From contig NZ_JAHFVG010000011.1 in NCBI RefSeq assembly GCF_023264675.1, forward strand, positions 1-64,000: a stretch of 64,000 nt of DNA. The letters are read 5' to 3'. Position numbers and translations under genes: made by a program. The notes under the pieces are model-generated. The model made no database searches and was not told the origin of the DNA. It saw only the letters and a program-made list of their open reading frames with translations. The DNA comes from Rhodococcus sp. (in: high G+C Gram-positive bacteria) (GTDB lineage Bacteria > Actinomycetota > Actinomycetes > Mycobacteriales > Mycobacteriaceae). Below, piece by piece: positions 59,158 through 64,000 of this stretch (the stretch's first letter is position 1; every line of letters starts with the position of its first letter).

Positions 59158-61074
59158 TCAGCCGACGTGCACATTCGGACGACGCCCGACATCCGGCTCC
59201 GCGCGTCGCAACACCTCGCGAGTCACCGGCGCCACCTCGCCGACGCCGATGAACAGGAACCTCAGCAAATTCACCAGCGGGTTGCCTTCGGACCACTCGA
59301 AGTACACGTCCGGCTTGACGTCGGTGGTGTCGCGGATCATCAGCAGAACGGCGGCGATCGAGTTCGGTACGGCTGCGGCATCGACCCAGAGGACTCGATA
59401 GTCGCCGCGCTGGCGTCCGTGCACCAGAAGGGCCGTCGAGAAGTCGGAGGCATCCTTGATGTTGGCTTCCAAGAACAGGATTGGATCGGCCTCGGGGATG
59501 TGGCTGTCGGCCCGCTGCTGCGCTTCCTTCGCGGCATAGGCACCGATGTCGAGGTTGCGCGAATCGTGGCAGACCACCTGGATCCGACCTTGCTTGGCCG
59601 CGTCCTCGATGAACTCCAACGCCTTCTCGTCGAATTCGACCGAGGTGGAACGCAATTCGAAGGACCTCGTCACCCTCGACCAGAACGAGACCACCAGAAT
59701 CGCCAGAATGAAGAACGATGCCACCTTGACGCCGTCGGGACGCTCGAAGATGTTGGCCACCGTGGTGTAGACGAAAATCGCTGCCACGAGCGCGAACAGC
59801 CAGACCCTCCCCCGCTGACCGTGCCGGGCCGCCGACAAGGTGACCGCCACCGACGCCGACGTGATGAGCACGAGAACACCCGTCGCATAGGCGGCGCTCT
59901 GGGCGTCGACACTGGCCTTGAAGTAGATCGTCACGACGAAGGCGATCACCGCGAACACGAGGACCAGCGGGCGGACCGCGCGCGCCCACTCCGGTGCCAT
60001 TCCGTATTTCGGTAGATAACGCGGCACCAGGTTGAGCAGACCCGCCATCGCCGACGCCCCGGCGAACCAGAGGATCGCGATGGTGCTGACGTCGTAGACC
60101 GTTCCGAATATCTGGCCGAGATATTCGTGCGCCAGATAGGACAGCGCCCGCCCGTTGGCCTGGCCGCCGTTCTCGAATTCCTTCTCCGGGATCAGAATCG
60201 TCGTGATGATCGACGACGTCAGCAGGAAGCCGCTCATGATCAACGCAGCGGTGGTGAGCAGCCGTTTGGCGCCTCGAATACGTCCGGCGAGCTGGTCTGC
60301 GGAGTTGCTGGAGATCTGCGGCATCACCGCGACGCCGGTTTCGAATCCGGACAACCCGAGGGCCAGTTTCGGAAACACGATGAGCGCGACGGCGATCATC
60401 ATCAGCGGATTGCTGTGTTCGGCGGTCAGCGCGTTTCGCCAGTCGGTGACGAGCGACGGGGCCTGCGCTATCTCCCAGAACCCCACGACCACGACCACGA
60501 GGTTGAGCGCCAAAAACGATCCGACGAGAGTGACGGCGATGCCGATCGCCTCGGTGAAACCCTTGAGGAAGACTGCGGCGAGCAGAGCGAGAAGCACCAG
60601 CGTGATTATTACCTGAGCACTACCCAATCCTGTTGGTGAAAAAGGGTTTTCGACGACGTGTGCCGATGCATCCGCCGCCGACAGGGTCATCGTGATGAGG
60701 AAGTCGGTGGCCGCGAAACCCAGCAGAACGAGTACTAGCAGCTTCCCGCCCCACTTCGGCATCAACTTTTCCAGCATCGCGATCGAGCCCTCGCCGTGCG
60801 GACTCTCCCTGGCCACACGTCGATACACCGGTAGTGCCCCGAACAGTGTCAGCAGGATCAGCACGACGGTTGCCAGCGGCGCGAGAGTGCCTGCGGCGAG
60901 GGCGGCGATGCCCGGTTGGTAGCCGAGAGTGGAGAAGTAGTCCACACCCGTCAGGCACATGACCTTCCACCACGAGTGCGTGTGCTCGACCTTGGTCGGC
61001 TTTCGGTACGGCCCGAGATGTCCCGACGGCTGCTCGGTGATGTCATTGAGTAGCCACGACCGCAGACGCACCAT
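59158..61074 (-). CDS. APC-superfamily permease with C-terminal cytoplasmic domain
   Basis: This 638-residue transporter has about twelve helices in residues 40-450 and a soluble C-terminal domain of about 180 residues (from around [24 protein letters not shown]). The first helices contain [20 protein letters not shown], the unwound-helix region of APC-type amino-acid or potassium transporters, and later [14 protein letters not shown]. The substrate is not predictable. ATG 61074 ([11 protein letters not shown]) is preferred. The frame to 61128 would overlap the divergent NADH dehydrogenase start. The 52-bp gap between the two starts should contain both promoters, or they overlap the coding ends. 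Confidence 0.8.
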   Translation of the reverse strand: MVRLRSWLLNDITEQPSGHLGPYRKPTKVEHTHSWWKVMCLTGVDYFSTLGYQPGIAALAAGTLAPLATVVLILLTLFGALPVYRRVARESPHGEGSIAMLEKLMPKWGGKLLVLVLLGFAATDFLITMTLSAADASAHVVENPFSPTGLGSAQVIITLVLLALLAAVFLKGFTEAIGIAVTLVGSFLALNLVVVVVGFWEIAQAPSLVTDWRNALTAEHSNPLMMIAVALIVFPKLALGLSGFETGVAVMPQISSNSADQLAGRIRGAKRLLTTAALIMSGFLLTSSIITTILIPEKEFENGGQANGRALSYLAHEYLGQIFGTVYDVSTIAILWFAGASAMAGLLNLVPRYLPKYGMAPEWARAVRPLVLVFAVIAFVVTIYFKASVDAQSAAYATGVLVLITSASVAVTLSAARHGQRGRVWLFALVAAIFVYTTVANIFERPDGVKVASFFILAILVVSFWSRVTRSFELRSTSVEFDEKALEFIEDAAKQGRIQVVCHDSRNLDIGAYAAKEAQQRADSHIPEADPILFLEANIKDASDFSTALLVHGRQRGDYRVLWVDAAAVPNSIAAVLLMIRDTTDVKPDVYFEWSEGNPLVNLLRFLFIGVGEVAPVTREVLRRAEPDVGRRPNVHVG

Positions 61075-61126
61075 CAGCAGAGCGTAAACCCGCCGAAGCA
61101 CTTCGAGCGCAACTACTGTGGAACCC

Positions 61127-62377
61127 ATGACTCACGTGGTGATAGCCGGTGCCGGACTCGCCGGAATTGCATGCGCACACGAGCTGGGACGCAAAGGCGT
61201 CGACGTCACGATCATCGATCGCAACGACTACCACCAGTTCCAGCCGCTGCTGTACCAGGTCGCGACCGCACAGCTCCCCGCCGCGGACGTAGCGAGGCCG
61301 TTGGCGTCGATCTTCGAACGTCTGGATTCGGTGCGGGTGGTGCAGGCCGAGATCACCGATCTCGACTTCGCCGCTCGCTGTGTGACGGCCGGGGGCGAGC
61401 GGATCTCGGGTGAGCATCTGGTGCTCGCCGCGGGCGCAACCGCCAACTTCTTCGGAACCCCGGGCGCCGAGGAATACTCGTTCCCGCTCTACTCCGTCGA
61501 GGACGCCGAGAAGCTCCGTCACCACGTCAGCGACCTGCTGAAAGGTGAGCACGACCCGCTGGACGTCGTCATCGTCGGCGGCGGCCCGACGGGCGTCGAG
61601 ACTGCGGGAGCGTTCGCGGAACTGTTCACCGCGCTCCGCAAGATGGATCACCCCGGCGGGCGCGGCGAGGCGTGGCTCGTCAATCACGGTCCGGCGCTAC
61701 TGGCACCGTTCAGCGACAAGTCGCACGAGTACGCGCACGACAAACTCGTCGAACACGGCGCGAAGGTCATGCTCGGAGTCGGTGTGAAGTCCGTCGATGC
61801 CGACGGCGTCGCACTCAGCGACGGGTCTCGGATCGCCTCGCACACCGTCATCTGGGCGGGAGGCGAATCTGCGTCACCGATCGCCGGAACGGGCGGAAGC
61901 ACGCCAGGGCACGGTGGCCGCATCGACGTGCTCGCCGACCTCACCGTCCCGACGTTCGACGAGGTCTATGCCGTCGGCGATGTCGCCAATATCCCGGACG
62001 TCGATGGAAAGACGTTGCCGCAACTGGGTTCCGTCGCCCAGCAGGCCGGACTGTGGACGGCGCAGAACATTCTGCTCGCGCGCAAGGGCAAGCCCAAGAA
62101 ACCCTTCGCCTACAAGGACAAGGGCATCATGGCGATGATCGGTCGCGGCGCTGCCGTCGCCGAGGTGGGAGCTCATCGCCATCAGGTCGAGGGTCCGCTG
62201 GCGTTCGCGGCGTGGCTCGGCGTCCATGCAGCGCTGCTCAGCGGCGCCCACAGCAAGGTCGACGCCTTCCTGTCCTGGGCATGGGACTACTTCGACAGCG
62301 ACCACTCCGCGATCGTCGAATGCCACGGAGATCCCAAGCGGATCGCGTGGTCGGACGACGTGAAGCCCACGATCTAG
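61127..62377 (+). CDS. Type II NADH dehydrogenase (NDH-2-like flavoprotein)
   Basis: This 416-residue FAD enzyme oxidises NADH and probably reduces menaquinone without proton pumping. The FAD Rossmann motif [14 protein letters not shown] is at about residue 7. The second [16 protein letters not shown] is at about 152 (NADH). [11 protein letters not shown] near 283 is the FAD-ribityl site, and [10 protein letters not shown] follows. The C-terminus has an amphipathic segment with FLSWAWDYF that can sit on the membrane. ATG 61127 ([10 protein letters not shown]) is chosen over GTG 61118 (VEPMTHVV). Quinone use is family inference; a ferredoxin-like or NADPH role cannot be excluded. Confidence 0.85.
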   Translation: MTHVVIAGAGLAGIACAHELGRKGVDVTIIDRNDYHQFQPLLYQVATAQLPAADVARPLASIFERLDSVRVVQAEITDLDFAARCVTAGGERISGEHLVLAAGATANFFGTPGAEEYSFPLYSVEDAEKLRHHVSDLLKGEHDPLDVVIVGGGPTGVETAGAFAELFTALRKMDHPGGRGEAWLVNHGPALLAPFSDKSHEYAHDKLVEHGAKVMLGVGVKSVDADGVALSDGSRIASHTVIWAGGESASPIAGTGGSTPGHGGRIDVLADLTVPTFDEVYAVGDVANIPDVDGKTLPQLGSVAQQAGLWTAQNILLARKGKPKKPFAYKDKGIMAMIGRGAAVAEVGAHRHQVEGPLAFAAWLGVHAALLSGAHSKVDAFLSWAWDYFDSDHSAIVECHGDPKRIAWSDDVKPTI

Positions 62378-62390
62378 TGCGGCTCCGCCG

Positions 62391-62436
62391 CCCGTGTGCG
62401 CGTGGTCGGTACCCGCCGCTACTACGCGCACACGGG
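62391..62436. terminator. Bidirectional hairpin terminator between convergent genes
   Basis: The 12-bp perfect stem CCCGTGTGCGCG / CGCGCACACGGG encloses a 22-nt loop. It sits 13 nt after the NADH dehydrogenase stop and 5 nt before the serS stop, so it serves both. The sequence just before it resembles that near 33530. Confidence 0.8.
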
Positions 62437-62440
62437 TGCG

Positions 62441-63694
62441 TCAGCGCAGAACGTCCGTCCCGACGAACGGAATCAGAGCCTCGGGGACGCGAACGGTGCC
62501 GTCGGCCTGCTGGTGATTCTCGAGGATCGCGACGATCCACCGTGTGGTGGCGAGGGTGCCGTTGAGAGTCGCGGCGATCTGCGGCTTGCCGTTCTCGTCG
62601 CGGTAGCGAACACCGAGGCGACGGGCCTGGAACGTGGTGCAGTTGGACGTCGACGTCAGCTCGCGGTACGCGTTCTGCGTCGGGACCCAGGCCTCGCAGT
62701 CGTACTTACGGGCCGCCGAGGAACCCAGATCTCCGCCGGCCACATCGATGATCCGATACGGAAGTTCCACTGCTGCAAGCATCTCGCGCTCGAACTCCAG
62801 CAGCTTCTTGTGCTCGGCCGCTGCGTCCTCCGGCTTGATGTACGAGAACATCTCGATCTTGTCGAATTGGTGGACGCGGATGATGCCGCGAGTGTCCTTG
62901 CCGTAGCTGCCGGCTTCGCGGCGGAAGCACGACGACCAGCCTGCGTAGCGCTTCGGGCCCTCGGACAGGTCGATGATCTCGCCCGAGTGGTAGCCGGCGA
63001 GCGCGACTTCCGACGTCCCGACGAGATAGAGGTCGTCGGCTTCGAGCCGATAGATCTCGTCGGCGTGGGCGCCGAGGAAGCCGGTTCCTGCCATGATCTC
63101 GGGCCGCACCAGCACCGGCGGGATCATCATCGTGAACCCGTTCTTGACGGCCTTCTGCGCAGCGAGCTGCAACATGCCCTGCTGAAGAAGAGCGCCGTAA
63201 CCGGTCATGAAGTAGAACCGCGAACCCGACACCTTCGCGCCGCGTTCCATGTCGATCAGGTTCAGCGACTCACCGAGCTCGAGGTGGTCCTTGGGCTCGA
63301 AGTCGAACGTCGGGATCTCGCCGACGGTCTCGAGCAGAACGAAATCTTCTTCGCCGCCTGCAGGAGCGCCGTCCTCGACGATGTTGGAAATCTTGCGCGC
63401 TGCGGCGTCGAGTGCGGCATCGGCCTCGTTCTGCGTCGCCTCGGCTGCCTTGACCTTGGCAGCGAGCTCGGACGCCCCGGTCAGCAATGCCGGGCGCTCG
63501 TCGGGAGATGCTTTTCCGACGAGCTTGCCGAGTGCCTTCTGCTCGGCGCGAAGCTGATCTCCCGCCAACACCGCGGCACGACGAGAGGAATCGGCCTCTA
63601 GCAGCTTGTCGACCAGACCGGGGTCTTCGCCGCGGGTGCGCTGCGAAGCACGGACAACGTCAGGGTTCTCGCGGAGGAACTTGAGGTCGATCAC
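62441..63694 (-). CDS. serS: Seryl-tRNA synthetase
   Basis: This 417-residue class II aminoacyl-tRNA synthetase charges tRNA-Ser (and tRNA-Sec where present). The N-terminal coiled-coil tRNA arm spans about residues 28-105. Motif 2 [21 protein letters not shown] is at about 260. The motif 3 region, with [20 protein letters not shown], is near 380, and the conserved [19 protein letters not shown] is visible. GTG 63694 ([14 protein letters not shown]) is the family start. The 34 in-frame codons upstream are not conserved. It lies 50 nt after the ankyrin-repeat gene and converges on the NADH dehydrogenase. Confidence 0.98.
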   Translation of the reverse strand: MIDLKFLRENPDVVRASQRTRGEDPGLVDKLLEADSSRRAAVLAGDQLRAEQKALGKLVGKASPDERPALLTGASELAAKVKAAEATQNEADAALDAAARKISNIVEDGAPAGGEEDFVLLETVGEIPTFDFEPKDHLELGESLNLIDMERGAKVSGSRFYFMTGYGALLQQGMLQLAAQKAVKNGFTMMIPPVLVRPEIMAGTGFLGAHADEIYRLEADDLYLVGTSEVALAGYHSGEIIDLSEGPKRYAGWSSCFRREAGSYGKDTRGIIRVHQFDKIEMFSYIKPEDAAAEHKKLLEFEREMLAAVELPYRIIDVAGGDLGSSAARKYDCEAWVPTQNAYRELTSTSNCTTFQARRLGVRYRDENGKPQIAATLNGTLATTRWIVAILENHQQADGTVRVPEALIPFVGTDVLR

Positions 63695-63743
63695 GGGGAC
63701 GAACTCTACTTGTCGCCAGGCCGCGAGGTCTTCCCGCGTCTCC

Positions 63744-64000
63744 TTACGCCCCGAGCAACCCCAGGTAGTCCTCGCGTCCGAACATGCGAGCTGCATCGAT
63801 CGCCGACGGGTGCCCGCCGTTGGGGTCGGCGCCGCCGTCGACGAGTGCTTTCACGACGTCGTCCTCACCTTTGAAGACGGCTCCTGCCAGCGGAGTCTGC
63901 CCCTTGTCGTTGGGACGATTCACATCCGCACCCTTGCCGACCAGGGCAGCAACCGTCGCAGCATGCCCGTGATACGCCGCAAGCATGACGAGGGTGTCGC
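63744..64000 (-). CDS. Ankyrin-repeat protein (5' part outside the window)
   Basis: The last 85 residues of a protein with ankyrin repeats are visible: [27 protein letters not shown] and [31 protein letters not shown], then a short cap ending LGLLGA. The frame continues through the window edge (DTLV before the internal Met at 63986), so that Met is not the start. It is probably a small cytoplasmic protein-binding protein. It precedes serS by 50 nt on the same strand. Confidence 0.8.
   Translation of the reverse strand, partial: DTLVMLAAYHGHAATVAALVGKGADVNRPNDKGQTPLAGAVFKGEDDVVKALVDGGADPNGGHPSAIDAARMFGREDYLGLLGA

Overview
The window is chromosomal DNA of a mycolic-acid-producing actinobacterium (order Mycobacteriales). 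A Rhodococcus-type genome is the best guess. The base composition is GC-rich, with GTG and TTG starts. Arabinogalactan and mycolate genes run in the same order as the Mycobacterium tuberculosis Rv3792-Rv3813c segment, and several mycolyltransferases are present, one carrying LGFP repeats. The genus is an inference from gene content, not from a marker gene.

Layout. (1) 1-9328, plus strand: the 3' end of aftA, an uncharacterised polytopic GT-C-like protein, and two tandem Emb-type arabinosyltransferases. (2) 9329-10789: a winged-helix/DUF559-like gene bracketed on each side by a pair of 49-bp palindromes. (3) 10790-33507, minus strand: the cell-envelope block, read from high to low coordinates as glf, glfT2, a PAP2 phosphatase, ubiA (DPPR synthase), aftB, two antigen-85-type mycolyltransferases, an LGFP-tailed mycolyltransferase, a DUF732 lipoprotein, a Culp6-type cutinase-like enzyme, an F420-type oxidoreductase, and fadD32-pks13-accD4. 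(4) 33508-38602: cobM-cobF, a secreted PGRP/LGFP amidase and a HAD hydrolase. (5) 38740-54865: an accessory stretch with a 3808-residue three-module NRPS, a DrrABC-like exporter in overlapping frames, a sigma factor fused to a transmembrane segment, a 39-residue small ORF and a CPBP protease. (6) 54810-64000: two PlsC-type acyltransferases, a lipoprotein, an AraC-type regulator divergent from a DUF3224 gene, a small membrane protein, an APC permease, a type II NADH dehydrogenase, serS and the 3' part of an ankyrin-repeat gene.

How the genes work together. Glf and GlfT2 make the galactan. UbiA and the PAP2 phosphatase lie on the route to decaprenyl-phosphoryl-arabinose. AftA, the Emb proteins and AftB build the arabinan. 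FadD32, Pks13 and AccD4 activate, carboxylate and condense the two fatty chains of mycolic acid, and the secreted mycolyltransferases transfer mycolates to trehalose and arabinan. The NRPS, exporter and sigma block sits between the HAD gene and the PlsC genes, which are neighbours in M. tuberculosis, so it looks like an inserted biosynthesis-and-export island for an unknown peptide.

The less expected signals are repeats placed at gene ends. There are five 49-bp palindromes, four of them in two pairs with identical 25-bp spacing, two loci of 33-bp tandem repeats sharing a 19-nt core, a 51-bp tandem array and a 21-bp repeat across the ubiA/aftB overlap. No tRNA, rRNA, CRISPR array, insertion sequence or transposase gene was recognised.
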